Assembly (NCBI GenBank): GCA_944990035.1
Contig: CALYLX010000127.1
Location: forward strand, 124,001-188,000
Source of the DNA: Clitopilus passeckerianus
Taxonomy: Eukaryota > Basidiomycota > Agaricomycetes > Agaricales > Entolomataceae
Direction: 5' to 3'
DNA: 64,000 nt
Shown: in pieces, positions 22,821 to 33,845 of the stretch
Layout: the number at the start of each line of letters is the position of its first letter
Position numbering within the stretch: position 1 is the first letter of the stretch
Position numbers and translations under genes: made by a program
The notes under the pieces: model-generated
Told to the model about the DNA's origin: nothing
Database searches by the model: none
Seen by the model: the letters and a program-made list of their open reading frames with translations, nothing else

Positions 22821-24273
22821 TCACACTACTACCTCTCCTTCATGTGACGACGAAGACAGGCGTAGATCCGTCAAACTCTCATGGACATCTTCGGTGAAAG
22901 TATCCATGACGAAAACACTCTCCCTCAAGATGGGCATGAGATGCTTCCACTGCGAGTATCTCCCCGAGCTGAACATCCGGAATGTCCAAGGATGGCCCCT
23001 GGCGTCGGTGGGGTCGGGTATCCAAAGGTCTTGCATCCGTACCCATTTCAGCCCGTCTGAATCTGCATAATGAAGAGATGAGCGCCGGAGTGGGATTACA
23101 GGTGTGAAAGACGTACGTGGTAGAATGATCTCAGTCAACAAAGGACAAGCCTCGCCGAACATGGTGACAGTCGAGAAATCCTTGTCGAGGTTGCATCGTA
23201 TCTGGTTCATCGCCCACATGTCCACACAATTGAGGTGTAGTTGGCGTAGGTCGGGGAATCGGGTGAGTGCTTCTCGAATGGAATTGATATATTCCTGCAT
23301 GACAAACTATCAGATGAGTTCCAGGTAAAGCACGGAGAAGAACGAAGGATTACGAACCTCAGAAGGATGCTTGTCCACGATCAACATATTTGTCATGCTC
23401 AACACCCGGATGTTGGGCAGTAGCAACGAAATATGTTGAACTAGGTCCTGATTCCACCCTCGTCTCCGACAGCTGACCAGATTCAGCGTGTGCCCGCTTG
23501 ATTCGCTGAGAGCCATGAGGGCTTCTTCAGGAGCAGCATCGACCGCATCCCAAATCATGAACGCAGCCTTCAAAGGAACCTTCCCTTCTAGCGCAGCGAC
23601 GCACTCCGCATTCCCCACGAAGTACTCCAGGTTGGGCAGCAGCAGCTCCCTGGGCACGCCCGTAGAAAGTAGCGGAGATTCTAGGGCTTCGTTGGGTGCT
23701 GTTTGCAGGTACGTGAGGGATGGGTGGCGGTCGAGGAAGAGGATGAGAGGTTCTGTGAGGGCGAGGTATGATTCGAAGTGTCGGAGATTTGGGAAGTGGA
23801 TAGCTTCGAGGGAGATGATGTAGGACGGGTCATAGACCATGAGGCGAAGCTCCTGTAGATGTTTGAGGCTGGCGAATGTTGCTCGGAGGGCATGGTAATA
23901 GGTGGATGAGCAGGTTGCTGGCGACGCTCCGTCTGGACTTCAAGTGGCGCAATGATATCAGTACCCGACGATGTAGAGGAAGATAAAAGGGTACTCACGA
24001 GTATGAGATGGTTAAAGTCTTGACACACGACGAAAGGTGCGATTTTGTGGACAATGTCCTGCAGCATGTTTCGACCGTACCAGCGGTGTGCAAAGCGATG
24101 TTGCAATAGATAGCCTGATAACTTAACGATTGGAATAGCTTAGAGACGCAGCATAGTGCAAGGAGTCCATCAAGAGGCAGAATGTCGGTGATAGTTTGAA
24201 GGAGCTCTGGGGGTAAGCTCAGGAGTGAAGTCGAGGGCGATATGTTTGAGGGGAAGGATATCGACATGTTCAT
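22821..24273 (-). CDS. F-box protein with LRR-like repeats
   Basis: The minus-strand start is at ATG 24273 or 24267. The first exon contains an F-box, LSLPPELLQTITDILP then LLALCCVSKLFQSLSYQAIY (24110-24215). Later exons carry LRR-like layers such as IHFPNLRHFESYLAL, LLLPNLEYFVG, HTLNLVSCRRRGW, LLPNIRVLSMTNM and RFPDLRQLHLNCVDMW, ending at the stop at 22821. Introns are inferred around 23940-23998, 23300-23360 and 23045-23115. The likely role is substrate recognition for an SCF ubiquitin ligase. It resembles the other F-box genes of the window in layout but not in close sequence. Confidence 0.7.
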
Positions 24274-26836
24274 GGCATGGAAATGGAGCGCTCAGCACAT
24301 CCAACCGTTTTCTGGGAAGTTTGCTAGTCAAAACACGCGTAGAAGTTGGCGGGCTTCTTGCAACGCGGCGAACACGTTCTGATCACGCTGGCTATAGCAG
24401 CCTTGACCGCGTGAACTCTCCGGAATCAGAGCTCTCTGAGGCTGAGACAGTCGCACCTGGGCGGATTCTGGCCGTGGGGCTTCGCTGGCAGGAAGAAGGA
24501 AGAGGATGTGATAATATACGAGGGAGGGGCAAGTCACGGTGACGGGACAGGAGCAAGACTTTACTGAATACGGGTTGCCATTTGTCAAGATCTCGGATAC
24601 AAATTTGGCGTGGGGTATGTTACTATCCGTGTATATGTACGCTTGTATACGGGCCTGATCGGGGGCGTTAGACGCAGTCACAACACCGCGTTCTAGGGGA
24701 TCGGGGCAGCCTCAAAATCAGATTACAACCAGATTCTTTGCAGGGTCAGAAGATTCAGAGATTTCGCCGGAAAAGGTACGTCTTCATAAACTATCGGTCT
24801 TGTGGTCCTTGGAAACCGAATTAATTGGTGCTTTCCACGTTCAGAAGGGTTTGCCCTTGCTCTGATTCGAACCCAGCAACACGAGGATAGCGGAACGGGC
24901 AAGAAATCTTCAGGGTCCATATGAGAGCCGATATCAGGTGACACGCCTAGGAGCCCTGCCCTGAACCGCTTAGGCAACAACTTCCTGCGAAGGCCGGAAT
25001 CAAAATCCAGCTGAGCACTCCCATCACCATCATCTCTCAAGTTTTCTCTGCATTTTACTGCACATGACGACGATTGAGCGTTGAGTACCGGTGCCAGAAA
25101 GTTTTACGCAAATGGACGGCTGGAATGAAGCTGATCTCGGCACCTGCAAAGACAATAAGCAAGCTTGACAGCTTTCATAAGCGCTGTCACATTTCAACTC
25201 CCCCGTCGATATGAGAACACCTGGACCTGGTCGGCATAAGCCCTGGGGCTGATATGCACACGAGGGGCAGTTATCAATTCTCTCTGAGCGCGACGATCTT
25301 CGGCCTCAGTGTGCTCCTCACGCCCTCAGCCAACCTATTGGCAAGTATTCTCCTATCTGAGCGGCGAATTGAGAACGCCTGGCGTTCATCCTAACCCGGA
25401 CCAGCATATGGCTATAAATCCTATCAATCGCTTCTGATGTGCTTCTCGAGCTTCTGAAGGATGCCGCGGTCGGTCGCCTGTAGGGTGGGAGCAATGCATT
25501 GCGTCACCGGCCCGCGTGCAGCTGGACGGATGTCGCCCACAAAGGACCATGATACATTGATAGGGTCTCTCAGGGACCTTCATGATCACATAAAGATCGA
25601 GGCGTCCGCAAGAGACCCTTTCATCGATGAATCCATTGAAATATGCATGGGGGTGGTAGATATCAGCATCGCGCTAAACCTACTCTAAACCCAAAGTATT
25701 CAAGATGCCGTGGCACCTTGGACGTCTTTGGGGCACCTCCAGTGGTCAGCGCTCCGATCTCGCAACTGCTCATGCCAAATCCTCGCTATATCTCAGTACG
25801 CTCCCGAACGAACGCCCTGTTCCTAACGTTCGGGAAACATCTTTCTCCCATTGACAGCACTGTAATCCTTTCAAGTTTCTAAAAAAACAATGAGTGAAAG
25901 GTGTTTCTATGGACGCACTAGGACAAACCATCCATGAGTGATTGGGTAAAAAAAACAAGTGATTGTCCAAATCGGTGTTTTACCCCGCAGAGCATGTCGC
26001 TTTCTACTTCAAGCTAAGGTAAGGGGACATCCGTTTCGTCCTCGACCTTGTCGCAAGTGGACTGTCGTTTATAGTAACGTGCTAGAGCATATAGAGTTTC
26101 ATGGAGGTGTGCATCCTAGCTTCGTTGCCGATACGTCTGCGATCGCAAGTCAATCTCAAAGCCCTTTCAATGGTTTGCATCCCTGGTTCCATATTCCGAA
26201 ATCGGGGAAGGAAAGGAGAGGGGAAAGGGTCCCTCTGAGCACCTGTCGCTGTTGAATTTCACCTATGACGAGGTCGCACTCGCAATGCGAGACTACAGGG
26301 CATTTGAAAGAGTTGGAGTTAGACGAATTCAGAACAGCTTCTCGTTCAGAGGTAACGCATGGGGTAGCTAAGACCAATCAGCAGGTCGACAACGCCTGGG
26401 ATGTGAAAACCTTGACCTTTTTGCGGGTCTCCATTTTCCGTTTCACGGAGGATAGGGTAGGAATACTTCTAGTGAAATCTTCAACCTACGCGAGCAATCC
26501 AATAAATTTGATCAGGGGACATGCTCTTCGAGCGAATCCTTCTGATCGTTGTTTCAATGCCAGGTTTCCCGAACACTACTGGGAAGAGTCGGTAAACATG
26601 GCTTTGTACGAACATTCAGACGTTTTACCCCGTCTGCCCCACACGGCGATTTCCCACTATCATGGCATCGAACATCCCGTCTCATCAACAATGAAACTTA
26701 GGGTGCAATTTACCTCGGACGGAAATCTATTTGATAGTCACACCAACGAACGCGTCTCGATATACCTTTGAATTGTTACATTGGTTTACAGCCCCATAGT
26801 AAGGGTAGAACTACAAGTCCGTGTTGGGAGAGTAAT
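24274..26836. other. 2.6 kb without a supported gene
   Basis: Several short frames occur on both strands (longest 26265-26771 plus, 168 codons) but none has a recognisable motif, signal peptide or convincing exon partner. No terminal repeats were noticed. It may hold regulatory or degenerate sequence. Confidence 0.35.
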
Positions 26837-27144
26837 TTACTGCTGCTGCTGGCGTTGTTGGGGTTGCATGGGTTGTTGCATTTGACCTAACGTCAGCGTA
26901 AGAATATTATTCTGCTTATCATCACGAAGATTCACATACCTTGCTGGGGGACCTGACCTTGCTGGGGCATCTGCTGAGCCATCTGGGGCTGCTGAGGTTG
27001 CTGCTGCTGCTGGGGTTGTTGCTGGCCACCACCGAGCACACCACCAGCGACGCTATCGACGGTACCACCTACACTGCCAAGGAGATCGCCAACGGGCCCC
27101 TTCTGACCTTGCTGGCCTCCACTACCACCAAGAATTCCAGCCAT
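26837..27144 (-). CDS. Gly/Gln-rich prion-like protein (84 aa), two exons
   Basis: Exon 1 (26940-27144) encodes MAGILGGSGG, a GPVGDLLGSVGGTVDSVAGG segment and a Gln/Pro-rich run. An intron of 53 bp (GTATGT...GTTAG) leads to exon 2 (26837-26886), ending QPQQRQQQQ and TAA. The layout and sequence match the divergent gene at 27700: same first residues, same glycine/valine segment, same intron position and phase. The N-terminal Gly/Leu/Val repeat could insert in or coat a surface, while the Gln-rich half is low-complexity and prion-like. No signal peptide is evident. A TATA-like TATATAAA lies about 100 bp upstream on this strand (27238-27250). Confidence 0.75.
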
Positions 27145-27699
27145 GATTATTCGATAGAAGTTATGAGTTGTTTGTGAGTAAAAAGTGTTGTTTGCGACGA
27201 TGCGACTGTGAGTAAGGAAATCTACGATTCAAGAGAGGGTTTATATACATCCTAGACCCCAAGCTTTTTTACCGCCGCGGTCACGGTATGTATGTCTTTT
27301 CCAACGTTTTCATCATAGAGCATCATGGAACGGGGGGTTATTGATGTCATCGGGAGGAGCCGCAACATCATCCACCCCAGTCCACCCCTCACATGTCTTC
27401 AACGCGCCACGATGAAGTAAATAATGCCATATACGGGAGTCGGGACTCGGGATGCGCGCTCCAATAAGTATAATACAAACATTCTGCACCGCCGCCTGAA
27501 CCAGATGATGAAAGTCGTTGGAAATTCCCCAACGAAACATAGCATGACGGAGAGAGTTTCCACGCATACGGTATCCATGAATCATAGAATACATATATAA
27601 CCCGCCTCGTCCCCTTCGTCTTTCCTCCCAAAAACAATTCTTGCGAGCCAAAGCACCCCACAACTTTAATCCTAAACCATCTACATCTCGAATATACCA
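27145..27699. promoter_or_regulatory. Divergent promoter shared by the two Gln-rich genes
   Basis: This 555-bp spacer carries a TATA-like element facing each gene: about 27238-27250 for the minus gene and CATATATAAC at about 27591-27600 for the plus gene, each about 100 bp from its ATG. Both genes are therefore probably controlled from this region. Confidence 0.55.
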
Positions 27700-28107
27700 A
27701 TGGCAGGACTTCTCGGCGGTGGCGGAAATGGCAAAGGTCCCGTTGGCGGCCTTCTAGGGGGTGTCGGCAATACTGTTGATGGTTTAGTTGGTGGTCTGCT
27801 CGGTGGTGGTGGCCAGCAGCAGCCTCAGCAACAACAGCCGCAACAGATGCCGCCTCAGGGATACCCCCAGCAGATGCCCCAACAGCAGATGTATTCCCAA
27901 CAACAGTACCCTCAGCAACAGCAGTATCCTCAGCAAATGCCTGTGCCGCAGCAGCAACAACAGCAGTATCCCCAGCAGCAGTACCCTCAACAGCAGATGC
28001 CTCAGCAAGGTATGTCGTCGTCTCCGTGATGTTGATTGTATGGTGTTAATGCAGGGGATGCGTCAGGTCACTACCAGCAGCAGGGGCAACAGCAACCACG
28101 ATACTAA
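27700..28107 (+). CDS. Gly/Gln-rich prion-like protein (120 aa), two exons
   Basis: Exon 1 (27700-28009) encodes MAGLLGGGGNGKGPVGGLLG, then VGNTVDGLVGGLLGG and a long Gln/Pro/Tyr/Met repeat with YPQQ and MPQQ units. A 45-bp intron (GTATGT...TGCAG) leads to exon 2 (28055-28107), ending GQQQPRY and TAA. It is a divergent paralog of the 26837-27144 gene with a longer Gln-rich domain. The composition (Gln, Asn-poor, with Tyr and Pro) matches prion-like or phase-separating domains. Cellular role unknown. Confidence 0.78.
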
Positions 28108-28484
28108 TGTCCCTGCCCTCGAACATGTACGACTGATATAGATATAGTACTGAAGTACTGCAATACCTGACTTTATGCGCGAATGTAATTGTTGACTTGG
28201 TTTCAGTCCATTCTTCGCTATGAATGCTACATCTGTGATTTTCTAAATCATGCTGGTACAGTGTGGTATTGAATCATACATCGAGTGAGAAGAATTGAAG
28301 GATTAAGAAAGAGATGAGAAAAATATATGATGAAACCATAACGATATGGAGCATGTATACGTATCAAGATCAATAAAAGTACAAACATTCTGCAGACGAA
28401 ACCAAGTCAGCACCAGCACCAGCATACCTCGACCAGAAACAACGAACTCACAGAACGCCCTTCTACATTCTACCCCTTCCCCTC
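28108..28484. other. Convergent intergenic region
   Basis: The 3' flanks of the Gln-rich gene and the DUF6699 gene meet here. AATAAA occurs at about 28372. Nothing else was seen. Confidence 0.35.
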
Positions 28485-30157
28485 CTAAGGCCTAAACCCA
28501 TTATACTCATCCAAATGCCTCGTCTTAACCTCCCACATCCCCTTACTCCTAACCAACCCCTCAAAAATACAATGATCCCTCAAATAATCCACCCTCTTGA
28601 TCCCCTCCTTCCAGCTCTCCCCATTCTCCCCCTGCACCCGCTTCGAAAACACAACTGAGATCTTAATCCTCATATCATCCGGCACCGCGTCCGTCCAGAA
28701 GTCCTTGTCGTTGATGGGTTCGGACAGCTGCCGGTGGAGTTGGAAGAGAACGTCTTCGAGGGTGATGCCGTTTTCGTTGGATTGGTGTACGTCGACGTAC
28801 CACGGGAGCATGGAGTGGAAGAGGCGCATGTGTGGACAGGGTGGATTGGTGGCGAGTTGGTGGAGGTCGATTTGGTTAGCTTGGCGTTTGAGTGTGGGGA
28901 ACCAGAGGACGGGTCGGTCAAATTGGTAAAAGGTATGTCGCAGGTCGTAGAAGATATTGGGCTTTTCGGGTTTGTATTCCAGTAGGGGAGTTAGGTGGCG
29001 TTTTTCGGTGTCGTACCATTCTAGAAAGGCGCATATAGTGGGGTTAGGCGGGTGTTTGGAGATAAGAAGAGCACAGAAAAGCGTACCCTTGACATTCGAC
29101 TTGTGCTTCTTGGCCAAGAAGCCTGCAATCCCCTGCCGTGCATCGAACTCCGCCCTCCAATCTCTAGGTCTCCTCGCCAAATTACCCTCTCCAAACTCTT
29201 GAGGATACCCTCCAAACGGGTACATCGGCATCTTATATCCCGGCGCGCCACCCATCCCCATCCCATTAGGAACAGCACCCGCAGATTTTGCACGGTGCAG
29301 CGGGAACCCTCCGCCTCCCCCACCGCCATTAAGCCCAAACCCGCCGCCACCACCGCCGTTAAGACCAAATCCACTACCCCCACCAGTGAACGGGTCATCC
29401 TCGTCATCATCATCAGCAAAACCATGTGCAAAAGGCGTCGTTGGCCTCGAATGCCCCCTTTTGGATTTCTTCCGCTTGGGTGTGCCGATGAAAGGTGTAC
29501 TGGGTCGGTGGCCGTTGAACCAGCCTGGACCTACAGCTTGGTCGTGTCCGTGTGGTGTATGATGTCCAGGCCCATGCCCAGGTCCGTGACCCCAGCCATG
29601 TCCTGGCGGATCATGATGTTCGGTGGGTGGAATCATGCCTAGTGCTTGCTGAGCGGCTGCGATGCCCCATGGATCATCTCTCGTCGCACCAGGCGGACCA
29701 TGCCCATGTCCAGCACTGACAGGCGTAGTCGGACCACCAAAGGACCCGCCTGGGGTTCCGTAGGAGTGCGACGCGCCTGGAGTTGGTGCGCTCCAGGGTG
29801 AGTGGGGAGAGAAAGGGGCGTAGGGCGTCGAGGGATGGTGCGCAGGAGGACCATTAAAGGAGGGGTAGCGGCCGTGCATTTGCATCTGGGCTTGCATTTG
29901 TTGGTTTTGCTGGTCTTGGAAGAACCATGGCGGGGGTTGAGATTGGTTTTGGTTGAATGGTGTGTAGCCTCTGTGAGGAGATTTTTGTTAGCGTCGGTGT
30001 TAAGGTAGTGCGGCGAAGCTTAGTATAGAACTTACCCTGCATTTTCTGGTGGCCACCCTCCAGATGGTTGACCGCCCATGGTTGCACCAGCAGGTGGAGG
30101 AATAAAACCTTGGTTGGCATCTACGAGCGGAGGAGGTCCATCGCTTCCAGCAAACAT
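28485..30157 (-). CDS. DUF6699 domain protein with disordered Pro/Gly/His-rich N-terminus
   Basis: ATG 30157 starts MFAGSDGPPPLVDANQ. Intron 1 (about 29973-30034) and intron 2 (about 29022-29086) are removed to give about 480 aa. The first about 300 residues are low complexity: Gln/Met runs, a HGPGHGPGHH histidine/glycine repeat, a KRKKSKRGH basic cluster that could be a nuclear signal, an acidic DDDDEDD patch and poly-Gly. The C-terminal exon has the features of DUF6699: LTPLLEYKPEKPNIFYDLRH, LPWYVDVHQSNENGITLEDV and a long helix. The domain is common in Agaricomycetes and has no known function. The chain looks complete. Confidence 0.82.
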
Positions 30158-30769
30158 TCCCTACGATCTGCTTCCTCGTTTTAAGTTCTTATCGGTAATC
30201 TTCTGATGGAATCCGGTCCGTATGGGTCGTTCAAGTGAGTCCAGTCGTCTACTTTTCAGTGTAGGTCCACAAAGAGAGCAAAGAGGCCAGCAAGGACGAC
30301 GACGGAGGGTATATAAGATGCAAAGTACAAAGCCGAAGTTACGGTGACAACTGCGAAGAAGAAGGAATCGGACACAGCCGACTTGAAGGTCCCTCCAGGA
30401 GTCCCAGCTGACCCGGGCTGCCTCGAGGCAAGCGATGGCAGAAGTTTATTTGTCCTTGTTAAGAATTGATGGTCATTGAACCCAATAAGGATAAAACGAT
30501 TAGATTATCACCGAAGCAGAGCGCGCTCAGAGAGATTGAATTGTTTGTGCTGTTCGTGGCTATGAATGTCGATGATGACATTGACTTCGAACACGAAAAA
30601 ACAGTACGAATGAATCATAAAGCTGTACATCTGCTATGAAAATCAACAATTTCACAGCTTCCTCCTCACGCAATCCGAAAATTTCTCATTAATCCTTGCC
30701 CTAACCTCGACCTGACACGGTCATTTCCTGGGTTATTTTTTTTTTTGGCAAAAACGGCCCCATTTCCCG
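30158..30769. other. Intergenic, no gene seen
   Basis: This holds the 5' flank of the DUF6699 gene (GGGTATATAAG at about 30308-30318 is a possible TATA box, about 155 bp from the ATG) and the 3' flank of the next gene. Confidence 0.4.
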
Positions 30770-31315
30770 CTAGCTGTCGAGCTGTTGCGCGTCCGTGGCT
30801 TGTTGAACCCGGATCGGCGCTTGGAGATCATCGTCGTTAATATCCAAAACCTCTTGATGGCCAATCCTGAACATGCCTCCATAATCCATCCGGAAAGAAT
30901 GCACTTTCCGCCTATAATATCCCAAAACCCAGGCATTCTCTCTCAAATAATCCGAGGAGAGGATGAGTTGGCGCATCATCCGTAGCCTATTGATTCTGTC
31001 CCGAGCTATTTTCGCGTCTATCTCCCCGAACATAACTGCGAGGTCTGCATCCTCCCACCCTAAGTCGAAATCATCCTCAAAGTCGATAGAGGAGAGTTCC
31101 GAGAGGCTGCTGATGCTACTGAGACTCGATAGTGACGAGAGGTCGGACTCGGAATCGCTGGAGTCTACGGTGTCGGCAATGGGATTATGGAAGGGCTCGA
31201 AGGACGCGTTTTCCGTTACGTCTTGGACGTATTTTGCGAGTCTGGCACGTTTTAAAGGCTGGTCGACTTCTCCTAGTTCGTCGAGGTTTTTGCGAGGGAG
31301 TGGAACGTGCACCAT
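30770..31315 (-). CDS. Acidic hypothetical protein with Ser-rich stretch
   Basis: A single exon from ATG 31315 (MVHVPLPRKNLDELGEVD) to the stop at 30770 encodes 181 aa. An in-frame ATG at 31378 would add 21 residues. It holds a Ser/Leu repeat (SLSSLSSISSLSELSS), an acidic segment (FEDDFDLGWEDADLAVMFGE) and a basic helical part (RINRLRMMRQLILSSDYLRE). The last part resembles the N-terminal region that precedes some fungal Harbinger-type transposases, but no DDE domain follows, so this is only a guess. Function unknown. Confidence 0.5.
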   Translation of the reverse strand: MVHVPLPRKNLDELGEVDQPLKRARLAKYVQDVTENASFEPFHNPIADTVDSSDSESDLSSLSSLSSISSLSELSSIDFEDDFDLGWEDADLAVMFGEIDAKIARDRINRLRMMRQLILSSDYLRENAWVLGYYRRKVHSFRMDYGGMFRIGHQEVLDINDDDLQAPIRVQQATDAQQLDS

Positions 31316-31906
31316 AATCGTGGAGTAGCGACACTGACAGAAGACGAGGGACGCGCCGACGAAATGGGGGAACGTCAAAGAATACCCTTTAATGTTCGCA
31401 AGGTATTTTATTTATCACTTACGCAAGAAAATGACTCAGATTAGGATTCCCCGGCCCGTTTCTGAAGTCGATTCTGGAACCCTTGAATCGAGTTGTACTC
31501 TGACCGCCCCAAAACGTGATCGGGTTCATGATCGGTTTTGGCAGTCGATTTTGACTTGATTCTGATGGGTATTTCGAGTAAAATAACTTACACAATGCTT
31601 GTTCCTCTGCTTCCTGCACTCGTATGTCTAGTACTTCGAGCGCTGTACCTACCACGGAAGATGGGGATAATGATTTCTTAACCGACCACGAGAAGGGAGG
31701 TCGGATATCGGGGTTAATCGGTCTGAAGCATAGCTTTATACCCAAGAATCGACGATATTTTCGTTGGCATCATCCTCGAGAGATGCACGTTAACATGCTT
31801 CTCTTCGACGGACACGCCTGGTATGTAATGAGATGGGTATATTCGTCACTATTTGAAATCCAAAAGTGCGTCGCTGGCCCTGTTCATCGAATTATATGAC
31901 ACATAA
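31316..31906. other. Intergenic, no gene supported
   Basis: One short plus-strand frame (31624-31899) lacks any recognised motif. The region lies between an acidic hypothetical gene and the NACHT gene. Confidence 0.3.
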
Positions 31907-33838
31907 CTATAAACGGCGTCGGTATCGTAAATATGCTAGATATAATGAAATAAAGATAGGTGGAATGTAAAGGTATTTGAACGTTCTCACTAGAACTCTG
32001 ATCAGTATAATACTACTACCCATCAGTGATGTAAAAGACGAGGAAGGAAGACGTGCGATCAGGAAAATCAAGCCACTGTAGGAAATGGTTAAGGACACAT
32101 GGAATGAGGCAAGTGCTCTAATTTGGGCGATGCACATCCAGATTAAAGTAGCGAACCGGCCTGGCGAAGGTGTAGAAGCATCTGATGGATCTCTCCAAAG
32201 CTTGTACAAAATCAGCATCGACAAAATGAGGAATTGGAGGTTCCGCTGTATGTTCAGCCACCACCAGGTTAAAGGAGAAAGAGATGTAAGAAAAGCTTCG
32301 GAGCCAGATAGCTAAGTGGAGGTATGTTAGCACACGAATGCGTTGCACGAAAAGGAGCAACGAACCATAATGCATTGGAGAAATATCGCAGGTAGTTTGG
32401 TTAGAGAGAGTCTGCCACCGCAATCTAGATCGCAGTTCTTATCACAGAGATTTAGGAGACGAACAACGGGATCGTCGATTATGATCATGAGCACCTCTGT
32501 TAACATAGATGGGTACAGGAAATCAAGGCGTGGTTTGACATAGTTGAGAATCGCGAGCTGTAGCCGAAGACCTGCTCCTCTTTTAATTGAAAAATCCCTA
32601 GACCGAGTGGGATCGGTCAGGAATTCTGCAAATGTTCCATGAGCAAATTGAATGGGGCCCGAAGTGGGGTCAATAGGAATATTGACTACTGAATGCAAAT
32701 CAACGAGGTCGGTGGAAACCTGCGCTGGGGTGGTGGAGTAAACATCTGCGATAAGGCCTGGGGACCGAGGGCCAAAGACGTGCCTAAAAGGGCGGGTATC
32801 CGGGAGTAGTAAGAACTGGAATATGTCGGAGATACTGGGGAGAGCCCTTCGATCGACATGTTGGAGGATGCTTGTGTACAATGTGTCCAATTCCGAGAGC
32901 GGGTATGCGTCGTTATTCGAGGGAGTGAGTCGAAGAAGTTCGTCAAGCCTGGCCTCTGAGTTGACTCGAGGTGAGGCAAGGTGTCGCATAAGGACGGACG
33001 GATATAAGAAGTTTCCAGAGGACTTCTTGATAATTTGGGAGATAACATCTTGTGAGGGCCACGAGGGTGTCACGTATGGCTTGGAAGCCTTGATGTCTTC
33101 GAATTGAGACTGCAGAAAGACTTCAATATCAGCATCTGCTTCGGGTCCTGGCTCTAGAGAAATCTTCGTTGCGATTTTGGCAAATTGAGGACTTGAAAAG
33201 CATGTCCGAATTTGATATTCGGATCTGCTTGTGACCAGAATCCTAACGGAAAGCTTCTCTTGAGCTGCTGAAGCTACGCACTGTAAAATCTGGCGCTGCT
33301 GATCCTCACAACGCTGACCCCTATATTCGTGGCTGCATTGGTCGAGTGCGTCGATAATAATGACAATTGGCCTTGGTTCGACCAATTCCACTGTCAATGG
33401 GGCCTTCAAGGGGTTGACAATTAGCTGAGAGAACTGCTCGTCAAAGGACCTCTCGAACAATTGAGCATCGCTGCGAAGTGCGCGTTCCATGCGGGGCCAG
33501 ACGGCTGGGTTTGACTTTGCGAGCTGACAGGCGATGGTAGGCACGAAGGATTCTCTTGTACTCTGGCCACTCGATCCACATTTGAAGAAGAAAGTAGCAC
33601 CGAGGACGCCTTCCCCCTGCAACCGTTCGGCAAGAGTCTGGGCAATGGCAGATTTTCCTGCGCCGGCCGCTCCTGTGAGCCACATGATTGGGGTTGTATT
33701 AGGTTGGCTCGGGTCTGTCGCCCAGCGGTGAAGGCGGTGGAGAACTGTTTTTCTGGTGAATTTATGGCATCTGGGAGGATTGAACCGTGCGTCCGAATTG
33801 TGTATTGCATCCGAAACGACACGGTCCCCAAGCTGCAT
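31907..33838 (-). CDS. NACHT NTPase (NLR-like), N-terminus cut off by a transposon
   Basis: Exon A (32366-33838) begins MQLGDRVVSDAIHNSD, 8 bp from the end of a CACTA-like element. It has a P-loop GAAGAGKSAIAQTLAE (33615-33660), Walker B IVIIIDALDQC, a sensor-like VRILVTSRSEYQIR and the winged-helix part down to about 32370. A 54-bp intron (32312-32365) joins exon B (31907-32311), which adds a hydrophobic tail with about three membrane-like stretches (for example GLIFLIARLP, IPPIFISLYLAYL). The homologous intact gene at 51713 has about 40 more N-terminal residues, encoded here by a decayed exon near 36.4 kb. NACHT proteins are STAND switch NTPases used in fungal non-self recognition and cell death. 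This copy keeps the NTPase but may have lost its normal promoter and N-terminal motif. Confidence 0.85.
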
Positions 33839-33845
33839 AATAGGG

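Noticed and set aside
24843..24865. B-box-like GGTTCGAATC on the minus strand (similar hits at about 18065 and 47460)
   Set aside because: No A box or clover-leaf fits around them, so they are not tRNA genes.
26265..26771. 168-codon open frame
   Set aside because: No motif, no exon partner and no promoter signal; treated as chance.
28597..29642. Plus-strand frames opposite the DUF6699 gene
   Set aside because: They mirror its Pro/Gly/His-rich coding exon and have no domain of their own.
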